64,000 nt of DNA from Paenibacillus cellulosilyticus (GTDB lineage: Bacteria > Bacillota > Bacilli > Paenibacillales > Paenibacillaceae). The notes under the pieces were generated by a model. The model saw only the letters and a program-made list of their open reading frames with translations, ran no database searches and had not been told where the DNA came from. Shown here piece by piece: positions 1-9,361 of this stretch (positions within the stretch are counted from its first letter, which is position 1; every line of letters begins with the position of its first letter). Position numbers and translations under genes: made by a program. Where the stretch lies: NCBI RefSeq assembly GCF_003182255.1, contig NZ_QGTQ01000014.1, positions 92,297-156,296 on the forward strand, given 5' to 3'.

Positions 1-1
1 G

Positions 2-457
2 GAAGGTTTCACGGAAACGTATTCACCAGCGATTCTATGCGTGCTTGATTACATCGAGCGGCTGTGCGGCATTGTCCCAACGCCAGAAGGGGAACTGTGG
101 TTCACCGCTCTGCTGCCGCAAACGCGAGATCACGGAGTGAAGCTGGCAGATGAAACGGCGTATACGCGGAATGTGGATGGCGTACGGTTTGAGCTGCATA
201 ACACGCATTCGATGTGTGCGATTTATCGCGAGGGTGAGCTATTGTGCGAGTTTCCGGCAGGTGTCCGTGTTGTGACCGACCGTGTTGGCAAGATACGTAA
301 AGCAATCGGTATGTCGGTCCAGATGGTGGAAGGGCGATTGGTTCAAGGCGGCGTTGAACTGCCGCTGCGGATCGCTGGGAACGAAGTGCTGCGGTTGCAA
401 GATGGACGGTTCGAAGTCGAGTCAGCGCCCGGCGTCGTTATGCCGACCTATGAATGA
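2..457 (+). CDS. C-terminal part of a large glycosidase, probably MGH1-like (alpha/alpha)6 type
   Basis: The reading frame is open from the left edge, so only the last ~151 residues are present. The visible part starts with an alpha-helical stretch (FTETYSPAILCVLDYIERLCG) followed by GELWFTALLPQ, and ends in a beta-rich tail. This resembles the end of an (alpha/alpha)6-barrel glycosidase, as in MGH1-like hydrolases, followed by a small beta-sandwich. The GTG at 41 falls inside the helical domain and is unlikely to be the real start. The stop lies 24 bp before the GH43 gene, which suggests one operon. Substrate cannot be read from this fragment. Family assignment is tentative; coding status is clear. 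Confidence 0.55.
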   Translation, partial: EGFTETYSPAILCVLDYIERLCGIVPTPEGELWFTALLPQTRDHGVKLADETAYTRNVDGVRFELHNTHSMCAIYREGELLCEFPAGVRVVTDRVGKIRKAIGMSVQMVEGRLVQGGVELPLRIAGNEVLRLQDGRFEVESAPGVVMPTYE

Positions 458-481
458 GCGGAAGGAAGGGATAGTCGACCT

Positions 482-1363
482 ATGCCTGTGCTAACGAAAG
501 ATCAGATTCAGATGCGTGATCCGTTCGTATTGCCGCACGAAACGGATGGAACCTATTATTTATACGGATCGACCGATGCGGATATTTGGAAGGCGAAAGG
601 TATTGGTTTCGACGCTTATCACAGCAAGGACCTAGTGAACTGGGAAGGACCGTTCCCCGCATTCCGTCCGACGCCTACATTCTGGGCGGATTTAAACTAC
701 TGGGCACCCGAAGTGCATCCGTATCGTGGGCGCTATTATATGTTTGCGACGTTTAAAGCAGATGGCGTATGTCGTGGAACGCAAATTTTAGTTTCAGACA
801 ATCCGCTTGGTCCGTTTGTCCCACATAGTGAGGAACCTGTGACGCCGCGAGACTGGGAGTGCTTGGACGGTACGCTGTTCATCGATGATGAGGGAGTGCC
901 GTGGATCATATTTTGCCACGAGTGGGTACAGATCAAGAATGGAACCGTCTGTGCGCTGCGTCTGTCGCCGGAGCTTGATCGCGCCATTGGTGAGCCGGTC
1001 GTGCTGTTCTCCGCACACGACGCAGCATGGGTCGATCCGGTTCATTCGAACAAGCATGGCACGGGCTACGTGACCGATGGTCCGTTCGCGTATCGCTGTG
1101 ACAACGGCGAATTGCTGCTGCTCTGGTCCAGCTTCCGACAAGGAAGATATGCGCAAGCGACCGCTCGCTCGACATCGGGCAGCATTCTTGGTCCTTGGGT
1201 GCATGATCCTAAGCCGCTTTTCGATAGCGACGGCGGTCACGGTATGATTTTCCGCACATTCGCAGGCGATCTTCTGCTCGCGCTGCATACGCCGAATAGC
1301 ACGCCCGACGAGCGTCCAATCTTCATCCCGCTGCAGGAAAGTGACGGACGGTTAAGCGTGTAA
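482..1363 (+). CDS. Glycoside hydrolase family 43 protein
   Basis: Likely a five-bladed beta-propeller arabinofuranosidase/xylosidase-type enzyme of 293 residues. The catalytic base is probably Asp13 in RDPFVL. Asp129 (LDGTLF) fits the transition-state modulator, and WAPEVH (74-79) is a typical family segment. The expected general acid position reads TDGPF (Asp199) where many GH43 members have EGP; some GH43 subgroups appear to use Asp there. No signal peptide is present, so it probably acts in the cytoplasm on imported oligosaccharides. GGAAGGGA lies about 11 nt before the ATG. It follows another glycosidase gene by 24 bp and ends at a strong terminator. Exact substrate specificity is not determined. 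Confidence 0.85.
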   Translation: MPVLTKDQIQMRDPFVLPHETDGTYYLYGSTDADIWKAKGIGFDAYHSKDLVNWEGPFPAFRPTPTFWADLNYWAPEVHPYRGRYYMFATFKADGVCRGTQILVSDNPLGPFVPHSEEPVTPRDWECLDGTLFIDDEGVPWIIFCHEWVQIKNGTVCALRLSPELDRAIGEPVVLFSAHDAAWVDPVHSNKHGTGYVTDGPFAYRCDNGELLLLWSSFRQGRYAQATARSTSGSILGPWVHDPKPLFDSDGGHGMIFRTFAGDLLLALHTPNSTPDERPIFIPLQESDGRLSV

Positions 1364-1374
1364 TAGAGCTTCTT

Positions 1375-1426
1375 AAAGTGAGATGACCCAAACTGTCCAT
1401 TCAGATGGTTTGGGTCATCTCACTTT
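1375..1426 (+). terminator. Terminator hairpin after GH43 gene
   Basis: Perfect 19-bp inverted repeat (1375-1393 with 1408-1426) around a 14-nt loop, starting 12 nt after the GH43 stop. The T-run after it is weak (CATTTGACTTTT), but the stem is long and stable. It separates the left operon from the xylanase gene. Confidence 0.75.
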
Positions 1427-1548
1427 CATTTGACTTTTCGAATATTCTTTAATTTCTTTAGTATAACCTCTATTTTTTACATTTTAACGCTTACATTGGA
1501 ACGATAAGATGAGGGATGTGGAAAAGAAGTTTACGTCCTTTTTCGTTG

Positions 1549-1562
1549 TGTAAGCGCTTTAA
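1549..1562 (+). promoter_or_regulatory. Catabolite-responsive element (cre) before xylanase
   Basis: TGTAAGCGCTTTAA matches the CcpA consensus TGWAARCGYTWNCW at 12 of 14 positions, including the central AAGCGCTT. It sits 25 bp upstream of the xylanase ATG, between any promoter and the ribosome binding site, where CcpA would block transcription when preferred sugars are present. Confidence 0.6.
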
Positions 1563-1587
1563 AATACTTTAGAGGGGAAGTCACACG

Positions 1588-2499
1588 ATGAACAAACGGT
1601 TGAAGAAGATTTTGATGTTAGTGTTTGCGGTTACATTGTTATTGCCGCAGTTTGGGATCGCGCAGAAGGCGAGTGCGGCAACTGAAAGCGGCTCGAATGT
1701 CATCTACGATATGCAGCAGGACAGCCAATTAGTTGGAAGCGCAGTCGAGTATACGGATGCTCTGCAAAACTCTGGCGTTAAGTTCAATGTTGTAGACAAT
1801 AACGGGGCCAAAGCGATTGAGATTTTTGGCAGAACGGGCAACTATAATGGCGTTGATATCAAGACCTCGCTATTGAACGCGGCTGTAGGTACTTCGTTTC
1901 ATATTCAAGTACAAGGACGAATACCTTCTGACGCTATCGTACCAAACGATTCGCAAATGATACTTGGCGAGAGCAACGGCAAGTATTCCTGGTTAAACAA
2001 TGTTGCGGTACAAGCTGGCGACAGCTTCACATTGGAATATACGATAGATGCTGCTCAGGTGGATACTTATGTTGCTGCAGGCACTAATCTGCGAGTGCAA
2101 TCCAACACCGTTATCGATAAGTTTATTGTTGACAGCATCATCATTACAACGAGTGATGCTTCAACGATCCCAACAACCCCAACAGACCCGACAGACACAA
2201 CTCCGGTTTCGGATGAGGTTGTTGTAGCCTACGATCTTCAAGAAGATGCAGGGCTTGTTGACATCATGACGAATGGCGGAACCGATTATATTACAAGAGC
2301 TGGCAATCCTACGCTTACACCCATATCTAACGTCGACGGCACGGCAGCCCTTGACATTTCTAACCGTGCAAACAGTTGGGACGGCATTGACGTTAACGCT
2401 GCCAAATTAGGTTTAACAACAGGTGCGGAGTACAGCGTTGAATTGGCCGACATATTCCTGCTGGCGTTACGATTCCAAGCGACGCGAACATTGTATTAG
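1588..2499 (+). CDS. Cell-surface xylanase, N-terminal fragment (frameshifted)
   Basis: This is the 5' part of a multidomain xylanase whose frame is interrupted. Residues 1-31 are a Sec signal peptide ending near AQKASAA. Two related beta-sandwich modules follow, each opening with a VxYDxQxD motif (about 39-49 and 211-222) and joined by a Thr/Pro linker (TPTDPTDTTP). The second module loses homology after ~YSVE (nt ~2442), where the frame changes: the expected GRHIPAGVTIPSD continues from nt 2445 in another frame. The premature stop at 2497-2499 is therefore probably the result of a one-base deletion or a sequencing error. RBS GAGGGGAAG precedes the ATG. As read, this part alone would be secreted without the catalytic domain. 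Confidence 0.75.
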   Translation: MNKRLKKILMLVFAVTLLLPQFGIAQKASAATESGSNVIYDMQQDSQLVGSAVEYTDALQNSGVKFNVVDNNGAKAIEIFGRTGNYNGVDIKTSLLNAAVGTSFHIQVQGRIPSDAIVPNDSQMILGESNGKYSWLNNVAVQAGDSFTLEYTIDAAQVDTYVAAGTNLRVQSNTVIDKFIVDSIIITTSDASTIPTTPTDPTDTTPVSDEVVVAYDLQEDAGLVDIMTNGGTDYITRAGNPTLTPISNVDGTAALDISNRANSWDGIDVNAAKLGLTTGAEYSVELADIFLLALRFQATRTLY

Positions 2500-2558
2500 G
2501 TCTTGCGAGCGACCCTTATACGGAATTCAAATCGGTTGCCGCAGCCACAGACTTCATA

Positions 2559-5500
2559 TTGAGCTATGAAGGCGCTTGGGAATCAGGCGCAGGACTTAGA
2601 ATACAAGCCAGCGCGGGTTTAGCTGATTTTGTAATAGACAGCCTTATCATCCGTGTTCAAGGCGGCAATGAAATGCCGGCCAAACCGCTGCCGACTGTTC
2701 CTGGCGTTCACGTCGTATCAACGGCATACGGTGATGGTTGGTCAGGCGCCAACATTATATTGGGTTTAGACAATACACAATGGCCATTCTCCTCTAGTAC
2801 TGAGGGCGATGTTGTAGCTTTCACACCTGTTAAAGACGCGAAATATCACCTTACATTCAATGCTACATCAACAGGCGCAAACGGTTATCGTGTGCGTTGG
2901 ATTACAGGCAATGAGAACGGTGGTTATACAGGCGGCGACGCAGCTGTTGTAAGCGACGCGGCTCATACTTACGCAGCCGGAACGCTAGCTACGACCATTC
3001 CGGGTTCATTCACAAGCGGCGTAGTGAAGGACGAGGCTTCAGATTATGCCGTTGATTTCGTAATGAGCGGCAGCGAAGTTGCTAATGGGCTTATCGGAAA
3101 CATTGGTATTCGGGGAACAGCAGGCAGCAACGATTTTACAATCAACAGCCTCACAATTACAGACGACAACGGCAATGTTCTGGTTGAATGGTCAAGCACA
3201 GAAGCTCCGTTTGTTCCTGATGATTATGAATGGCCAGCATCTAAGTGGGATTTAACAACCCTTCCATCTCTTAAAGACGCTTACAGCAACTATTTCTTAA
3301 TTGGCAATATTCTTGGTTGGGGTAGTAATGCCGATGCAACGCCTTGGGGTCAAGAAAACGACCAAGCAGACCCGGCATTGAAAGATGCAAGCATTATCTC
3401 TCAAACCGAAGCTATGTTTAAGGCTCAATATAACGTAGTTACGCCTGAAAACGTAATGAAGCCTGAGAACATTTCCAAAGCGGCAAATACTTACGACTAC
3501 ACTGCAGCCGATAAGTTAATCGCTTGGTCCAAGGCTAACAACATAGCCGTTCATGCGCATACGCTTGTATGGCATCAACAATCCCCTGCATGGTTAAATA
3601 AAGGCGATGCAGCTAACCGCGCAAGCGCGAAAGCGAACCTTGAAAGCTACATCGCTAACGTAGCGGGGCATTTCAAAGGTGAAGTCATTTCGTGGGACGT
3701 TGTAAACGAAGCGTTTAGCGACAATACCTCAACCTTTGACGGCAGCGACTGGAGAACAGGCCTGCGCAAAGATTCGCCTTGGTATATCGCTTATGAGAGC
3801 GGCGCAGACGCAAGCAAAGGCGAAAGCGGCGCGGATTATATCTATGATGCGTATGTAGCCGCTCGCTTGGCTGACCCTGACGCAACACTTTATTACAACG
3901 ACTATAACGAAACTTATAAGTTTGAGGAAATCGCGCAAATGGCGGAAAGCCTTAACGAGAAGTGGGCGACCGATTCCAGAAACACCGATCCAGCGCGTAA
4001 GCTTGTAGAGGGCATTGGTATGCAATCCCACTTCTGGGTTGGTCAAGACCCCGATGTTGATGCAACTGAAGTTGAAACGACAATTGCGCGCTTCGTTCAA
4101 GCAGGCTTAAGAATCAGCGTTTCTGAGCTGGACATTTCATTCGCGGCCAATAACAATTATCATCTTGACGAAGCTAGACAAGCGCAGCAAGCAGCGTTGT
4201 ATGGCACATTATTTGAAATTTACAAAAAATATGCCGACAATATCGACCGCGTTACGTTCTGGGGCAAAGCGGATTTACAAAGCTGGCGCAGTTCAGGCAT
4301 GCCTTTGCTGTTCGACAACAGTTATGCGCCTAAGGCGGCATTCTGGACGGTTATAGGTTTAGGTGATACCACTAGCAGCGGCGGTAGTGAAAGTGGAAGT
4401 GGAAGTGGAAGTGGCAGTAGCAGTGGCGGTGGAAGTGTAATCAGCTATGTTCCATCAGTAACAGAGGAAACTTCAAGCGACACGAAAGCTGGCCAAGTAA
4501 CGATTAAACCTAAGGTTGAAATGAAGGATGGCGCAGCTGCAGCAGTCGTATCGAACGATGATCTGACGAAAGCGTGGAAGCAAGCTGCAGCGAATGCTAA
4601 AGGCAAAAAGCAAGTTACTGTGGAGATTGCTGCGCAAGCAGGCGCAACGTCTTACGGTGTGCAATTGCCGGCAGCCAGCTTGTCAGATTCGGGCGCGAGC
4701 GTCATCTCGGTTAAGACCGATAAAGCTACGATCGACATCCCAAGCAACATGCTCGCTAAAACGGACATTGGTGCTGCGGATCATGTAACAATCCGCGTAT
4801 CCGATGTATCGACGGCAGCGCTAAACGAAGCCGTTCGCCAGCAAATCGGCGACAGACCGGTTATCAACCTTGAAGTATTAGTTGACGGCAGCGTCATCTC
4901 TTGGAACGATCCGAACGCGCCGATTACGGTATCCATCCCGTATAAGCCAACGGCTGAGGAGCTGCTTAACCCTGATCAGATCATCGTCTGGTACGTCGAT
5001 GGTAGCGGTCAAGTCATTCCAGTTCCTAACAGTCATTACGATGCGGCAGCTGGAACGGTCGTATTTACGACGACACACTTCAGTAACTACGCTGTAGCAT
5101 TCGTTGTAAAAACATTCGGCGATATTCAATCTGTAACATGGGCGAAGCCGGCAATCGAAGCGATGGCTGCCCGCGGCATCATCACCGGTACTACGGACAC
5201 GACGTTCGCTCCGCAAGCTAATATAAAGAGAGCCGACTTCCTCGTACTGCTCGTTCGCGCGCTTGAACTAAAGGGCACGAATGAGCAAGCGGCGAAGTTC
5301 GACGATGTGAACGAGTCTGATTACTACTACGATGCCGTGAACATCGCGCGACAGCTCGGTATCGTGAACGGTACGGGCGATAATCGGTTTAATCCAAACA
5401 GCAGTATCTCCCGCCAAGACATGATGGTTCTCGCCGCTCGCGCTGCTGCAGCAGCAGGCAAATCGTTGCAGCAAACCGGCTCACTGAGCGCGTTCGGCGA

Positions 5501-5651
5501 CGCTTCTAAAGTAGCAGCGTACGCACAAGACAGCGTCGCCGCACTCGTTACTGCCGGCATCGTACAAGGCAACAACGGCAAGCTCGCTCCGCAGTCTCCT
5601 TTGACCCGCGCTGAAGCTGCCGTCATCCTGTACCGGCTGTGGAGCAAGTAA
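2559..5651 (+). CDS. GH10 endo-xylanase with SLH anchor, C-terminal part of frameshifted gene
   Basis: Main portion of the broken xylanase gene; its coding frame reaches back to about nt 2445, and the ATG at 2559 is internal, without a signal peptide. In order it carries the end of a carbohydrate-binding-like module, a CBM22-like module (~50-215), a GH10 barrel (~230-605), a Gly/Ser linker (~608-630), an Ig-like region and three SLH domains (from ~853 to the C-terminus). GH10 acid/base Glu384 lies in WDVVNEAF and nucleophile Glu523 in SVSELDI. The SLH triplet would fix the enzyme to the secondary cell-wall polymer. It starts the xylan module followed by YesMN and the importer. Family assignment is certain; whether the intact protein is made depends on the frameshift. 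Confidence 0.9.
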   Translation: MSYEGAWESGAGLRIQASAGLADFVIDSLIIRVQGGNEMPAKPLPTVPGVHVVSTAYGDGWSGANIILGLDNTQWPFSSSTEGDVVAFTPVKDAKYHLTFNATSTGANGYRVRWITGNENGGYTGGDAAVVSDAAHTYAAGTLATTIPGSFTSGVVKDEASDYAVDFVMSGSEVANGLIGNIGIRGTAGSNDFTINSLTITDDNGNVLVEWSSTEAPFVPDDYEWPASKWDLTTLPSLKDAYSNYFLIGNILGWGSNADATPWGQENDQADPALKDASIISQTEAMFKAQYNVVTPENVMKPENISKAANTYDYTAADKLIAWSKANNIAVHAHTLVWHQQSPAWLNKGDAANRASAKANLESYIANVAGHFKGEVISWDVVNEAFSDNTSTFDGSDWRTGLRKDSPWYIAYESGADASKGESGADYIYDAYVAARLADPDATLYYNDYNETYKFEEIAQMAESLNEKWATDSRNTDPARKLVEGIGMQSHFWVGQDPDVDATEVETTIARFVQAGLRISVSELDISFAANNNYHLDEARQAQQAALYGTLFEIYKKYADNIDRVTFWGKADLQSWRSSGMPLLFDNSYAPKAAFWTVIGLGDTTSSGGSESGSGSGSGSSSGGGSVISYVPSVTEETSSDTKAGQVTIKPKVEMKDGAAAAVVSNDDLTKAWKQAAANAKGKKQVTVEIAAQAGATSYGVQLPAASLSDSGASVISVKTDKATIDIPSNMLAKTDIGAADHVTIRVSDVSTAALNEAVRQQIGDRPVINLEVLVDGSVISWNDPNAPITVSIPYKPTAEELLNPDQIIVWYVDGSGQVIPVPNSHYDAAAGTVVFTTTHFSNYAVAFVVKTFGDIQSVTWAKPAIEAMAARGIITGTTDTTFAPQANIKRADFLVLLVRALELKGTNEQAAKFDDVNESDYYYDAVNIARQLGIVNGTGDNRFNPNSSISRQDMMVLAARAAAAAGKSLQQTGSLSAFGDASKVAAYAQDSVAALVTAGIVQGNNGKLAPQSPLTRAEAAVILYRLWSK

Positions 5652-5700
5652 TCGTTAAAATGAACGAATAGCTCCAAAAAAGAAGCATGAAACGTATAAC

Positions 5701-5732
5701 GGGATGAAGCAGCGGCATTTCTGCTTCATCCC
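5701..5732 (+). terminator. Terminator after xylanase
   Basis: GGGATGAAGCAG pairs perfectly with CTGCTTCATCCC across an 8-nt loop, 49 nt after the stop codon. The following sequence is only moderately T-rich. Confidence 0.7.
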
Positions 5733-5882
5733 ATTTGCGTTTGTACCATTTGTTAAATGGAGGAAGAACGATGTCATACATTACCTTTAGACACAGCCTA
5801 TGCTAATATAGGATTCATAGTTTGAAAGCGATTTCAATAAATGCCGGACGGTCATATGCCGTCTAGGACACAGGAGGAGCTC

Positions 5883-7457
5883 ATGAGAAAAGTCATTCTG
5901 GTCGACGACGAGATGTTTGCCCGCAAAGGGCTGGTGGGCTTGATTCCATGGGAAAATTGCGGCTTCGAGGTCGTAGGGGAAGCGGAAGATGGAGAAGAAG
6001 CTCTTGCCCTGATCGAGCAAATGGAGCCGGATCTTGTCATTACGGACATTCGCATGCCCGTTCTGGACGGGCTCGAATTGATTCAAGCGGTACAGGCTCG
6101 CCAAGGCAAGGCGATTCGGTTCATCATCATTAGCGGATACGGCGATTTCAAATATGCGCAGCAAGCCGTCAGGTATGGCGTTCAGGATTACTTGCTGAAG
6201 CCGATTGACGAGAATGAGCTAGTAGATTCGCTCGTTCGAATCGGCGAATTGCTGAGAAAAGAGCAGCCCCGAACCGAAGCGGGCAATGCCCTGCTGCATG
6301 CTTCCCTGTTCGAGAAGCTGCTCTCCGGCAGGGCGGAGGAAGAGTCGATTCATGAAGCGGCGAATACATTCGGATTGCCGGAGCGATTGCCGATCAGGTA
6401 TATTGCCGTAGAGCTGAATGACGTGCCGGGGAAAGTAAGCGACGCGGAACGAATCGAGTGGACGGAGCGCGCGATGAGAGCAGTCGCCCGAGTGCTGACA
6501 CGAACGGCTTCCCGAAACGAGCCATACATTCATCTTCGAGGAGAGTTTGAATGGAGCCTGCTTGTGCAAATGAATGTCGACACGCAAGAAGCAAGGCGGA
6601 TCGGCGAAGAGCTTTCCCGGGCTTGCGGAGGCATCGGGAATGCCGTTCCGAAGATTTTTATCGGGGAAGCTGTGTCGAATCTTGCTCAGGTTCGCAAATC
6701 GTACTTATCCGCCCTGGAAGCGATGAAGCATAAATATGCTAGAGATGATCGAAGTGTGATCCTGTACGACGACGTCAAGGATAGCGTTCTGCATTACAAA
6801 GAAATCGAATCCGTACTGTTCACCGAGCTTATGGAGCGTTTGGAGGAGAATGATATAGACGCGATGAAGGCGGCGACGGAGACGATATTCGCAACATTCC
6901 GTGAGCAGAGCTTCGCCTTCGAATCGATCACAACCGCGATGTCCCGGTGCGTTCATGGAGCGACGCGAATCATTCAGACGATGCAAGGCGACGAGAAGAA
7001 GCTGGCCTCGCTTAAACCAATGCTCGAGTGGAAGACGGAGCCTCGTACGCTGCGGGGTCTTCGTAATTTGCTTCTAGCGTTCCTGACCGAATCCGCAGGG
7101 TACATATCGGAGCTTCGATGCATGATGGGCAAGGGAGACATCGGCAAGATCAAAGCTTATATCGAGAATCATTATAACGAGAATATTAGCTTAAAGAGCA
7201 TCGCCGAGCGCTTCTACATGAACTCGGTATATTTGGGACAACTTTTCAAGAAAACCTATGGCGTCTATTTCAATGATTTTCTGCTGCAGCTTCGAATTAA
7301 TGAAGCGAAACGTCAGCTGCGGCAGACCGACAAGAAGGTGTACGAGATTGCTTCGAGCGTGGGCTTCAGCAACGCCGACTACTTCGTAACCCAATTCGAG
7401 AAGGTCGAACGGAAAACGCCGACCGAATACAAGAATGCTTTATTGCAGAAGAATTAA
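5883..7457 (+). CDS. YesN-type response regulator with AraC DNA-binding domain
   Basis: Cytoplasmic response regulator of 524 residues. The receiver domain (1-120) has the acidic pair Asp8-Asp9, phospho-acceptor Asp55 in TDIRMP and Lys near 105 (LKPID). A long linker region follows, then an AraC-type double HTH near 420-520 (ISLKSIAERFYMNSVYLGQLF; FSNADYFVTQFEK). AGGAGG at 5872-5877 selects the ATG at 5883; an upstream in-frame ATG at 5841 has no RBS. It is followed 15 bp later by its cognate kinase gene and then by an oligosaccharide importer, the usual arrangement for YesMN/LplABC systems. It most likely activates the importer and perhaps the xylanase in response to extracellular oligosaccharides. 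Confidence 0.92.
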   Translation: MRKVILVDDEMFARKGLVGLIPWENCGFEVVGEAEDGEEALALIEQMEPDLVITDIRMPVLDGLELIQAVQARQGKAIRFIIISGYGDFKYAQQAVRYGVQDYLLKPIDENELVDSLVRIGELLRKEQPRTEAGNALLHASLFEKLLSGRAEEESIHEAANTFGLPERLPIRYIAVELNDVPGKVSDAERIEWTERAMRAVARVLTRTASRNEPYIHLRGEFEWSLLVQMNVDTQEARRIGEELSRACGGIGNAVPKIFIGEAVSNLAQVRKSYLSALEAMKHKYARDDRSVILYDDVKDSVLHYKEIESVLFTELMERLEENDIDAMKAATETIFATFREQSFAFESITTAMSRCVHGATRIIQTMQGDEKKLASLKPMLEWKTEPRTLRGLRNLLLAFLTESAGYISELRCMMGKGDIGKIKAYIENHYNENISLKSIAERFYMNSVYLGQLFKKTYGVYFNDFLLQLRINEAKRQLRQTDKKVYEIASSVGFSNADYFVTQFEKVERKTPTEYKNALLQKN

Positions 7458-7472
7458 GCGGCGGTGGGGTCG

Positions 7473-9245
7473 ATGCGAGTGAACTTACGAGAAGTGTTTA
7501 GCCTAAACAACGTTAGACTGCGAAACAAGATGCTGATCGTTTATTTCTTGTCCGTGTTTATTCCGGTCATTCTGACCAACGTCATTTTCTACGACATTAC
7601 GACCACAAACGTCAAGCATCAGAAAATGAAAGACATCTCGCTCGCCATCGAGGAGATTCGCAACGATTTTATGGCGCAAGTTGACGCAGCTGTCGGGATC
7701 TCCGCGGTCATCTATAATGATCCCTACTTGAACCAGTATTTGGAGGAGAACTACGAGGTTCCAGCCGCATACGTGCTTAATTATCAGTCCTATATTATAA
7801 GCGTGCTCAGCAAATACAGCCCTGTCTACGAAACCATCCAACGAATTACGCTTTATACGAACAACAACTCTATCATTTACGGCGGGCAAGTTGAACCGAT
7901 AACGGATCAGACAAGACAGCAGCCTTGGTATCAATTGATCCGTGATTCTAAGCCTTCAACTCCATACCTGCTGAAGACAACAATCGATTATTTAGGCGCT
8001 TCGGGCGATGTGCTGAGCGTCATAAGCAAGATCAGCGATTCCGGAGGATCGGAGCAATGGGAGAAACTGATGAGGATCGATCTGCACCCGGAAGCGATCA
8101 AAGAGATTTTCAACAACGTTATACTGGAAGGCGGCAATCTGTACTTGCTTCACGACAATGAAGTGCAATATTCAACGAACTCTTCAATCGATCCGTCCAG
8201 AATGGCCGACTTCTCCTCAGCCCCTGTTCCGAAGGGAACGATCGTGATAGACGAAGATTTCCTGAACGTATCCTACCTGAGCGGCTGGCGGATCGTCGGA
8301 GAGTTTCAAGAGTCTGCAGTGCTGAAAGAGGTACACAAATCGAGAAACTTCGTTTTGTATTTGGCTGTTCCGAATCTTCTTCTCTCGACGCTTGTTATCA
8401 TCTGGTTTACACGGTCGCTTAACGTGAGGCTGATTCGAATATTAAAGCAAATGAAGAGAGTAAAGAATCATTCGTTCGAAACGATCGAACGACAGGACAC
8501 CAAAGACGAAATCGGGCAGTTGACCGCTGAATTCAACCGGATGACGCTGCAAATCAAGAGTCTGATTCATGACGTTTACATTGCCGACATTCAGAAGAAG
8601 GAGCTGCAGCTGGAGCGCAACCAATCGCAGCTTCACGCCTTGCAGAGCCAGATCAATCCCCATTTCCTGTTCAATTCGCTCGAAACCATCCGAATGCGCA
8701 GCTTGATAAAGAAGGAAGAGGAAACCGCTAAGATCATTCATAACATGGCTAAGATTTTCCGCAAATCGCTCACCTGGGGCAAGGATTGGGTAACGATCAA
8801 GGACGAGCTTGACCTTGTCGCATGCTTCCTTGAAATTCAGAGATACCGATTCGGAGACAAGCTGGATTTCCGTATTGAAGCGGATGAGTCGGTGCTGGAC
8901 TTGATGATTCCGAAGATGACGCTTCAGCCGCTTGTCGAGAATGCCAGTATTCACGGCATTGAGAAGTCGAAGAAGGCAGGCTTGATCCGGGTTACGGTCG
9001 AGATGACCGCAGAGGGACTCGTCTGCACGGTACAAGACAACGGGGCGGGAATTCCGGCCGAGAGGCTGGATATGATCGTTAGCGGTCTGGAGAATGATGA
9101 GGATATTGGAGAAAGCGTTGGCATCAAAAATGTCTATTACCGATTAAAACTTTATTACAAAGAGAAGGTCCATTTTGAAGTGGCAAGTGAAGAAGGCGAG
9201 GGCACCGTGTTCCGAATCATGGTTAAAGAATCGTTAATTACATAG
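7473..9245 (+). CDS. YesM-type sensor histidine kinase
   Basis: Membrane sensor kinase of ~590 residues. It has an N-terminal membrane helix (~15-40), a large extracellular sensing domain, a second helix (~295-315), a HAMP linker, then a His_kinase region with phospho-acceptor His397 in INPHFLFNSLE and a HATPase_c domain (PLVENASIHGI; DNGAGIP). It should phosphorylate the response regulator encoded just upstream. The start is ambiguous: a GTG at 7464 and the ATG at 7473 are both in frame, with GGTGGGG at 7463-7469 serving the ATG. The class senses oligosaccharides either directly or through the binding protein; the ligand is unknown, but xylo-oligosaccharides fit the neighbourhood. Confidence 0.92.
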   Translation: MRVNLREVFSLNNVRLRNKMLIVYFLSVFIPVILTNVIFYDITTTNVKHQKMKDISLAIEEIRNDFMAQVDAAVGISAVIYNDPYLNQYLEENYEVPAAYVLNYQSYIISVLSKYSPVYETIQRITLYTNNNSIIYGGQVEPITDQTRQQPWYQLIRDSKPSTPYLLKTTIDYLGASGDVLSVISKISDSGGSEQWEKLMRIDLHPEAIKEIFNNVILEGGNLYLLHDNEVQYSTNSSIDPSRMADFSSAPVPKGTIVIDEDFLNVSYLSGWRIVGEFQESAVLKEVHKSRNFVLYLAVPNLLLSTLVIIWFTRSLNVRLIRILKQMKRVKNHSFETIERQDTKDEIGQLTAEFNRMTLQIKSLIHDVYIADIQKKELQLERNQSQLHALQSQINPHFLFNSLETIRMRSLIKKEEETAKIIHNMAKIFRKSLTWGKDWVTIKDELDLVACFLEIQRYRFGDKLDFRIEADESVLDLMIPKMTLQPLVENASIHGIEKSKKAGLIRVTVEMTAEGLVCTVQDNGAGIPAERLDMIVSGLENDEDIGESVGIKNVYYRLKLYYKEKVHFEVASEEGEGTVFRIMVKESLIT

Positions 9246-9361
9246 CAACCTATATAATTTACAAAGCTTAATCTTTAGTTTATTCGGTAAACGAACCCTT
9301 GAAATGCTTTTATAATGAAAGTGCTTACAAATACAAATCGCATTGAGAGGGGTTCGACAGT

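Noticed and set aside
2430..2560. Programmed ribosomal frameshift in the xylanase
   Set aside because: No slippery heptamer, stimulatory hairpin or upstream Shine-Dalgarno-like site is visible at the break; a one-base loss is simpler.
5841..5882. Longer N-terminus for the YesN-type regulator
   Set aside because: The upstream ATG has no RBS and would add 14 residues before the conserved receiver-domain start; AGGAGG points to 5883.
9299..9316. TTGAAA and TATAAT pair upstream of the binding lipoprotein gene
   Set aside because: Only 6 nt separate the hexamers, so they cannot form one promoter; the TATAAT alone was noted without a -35 box.
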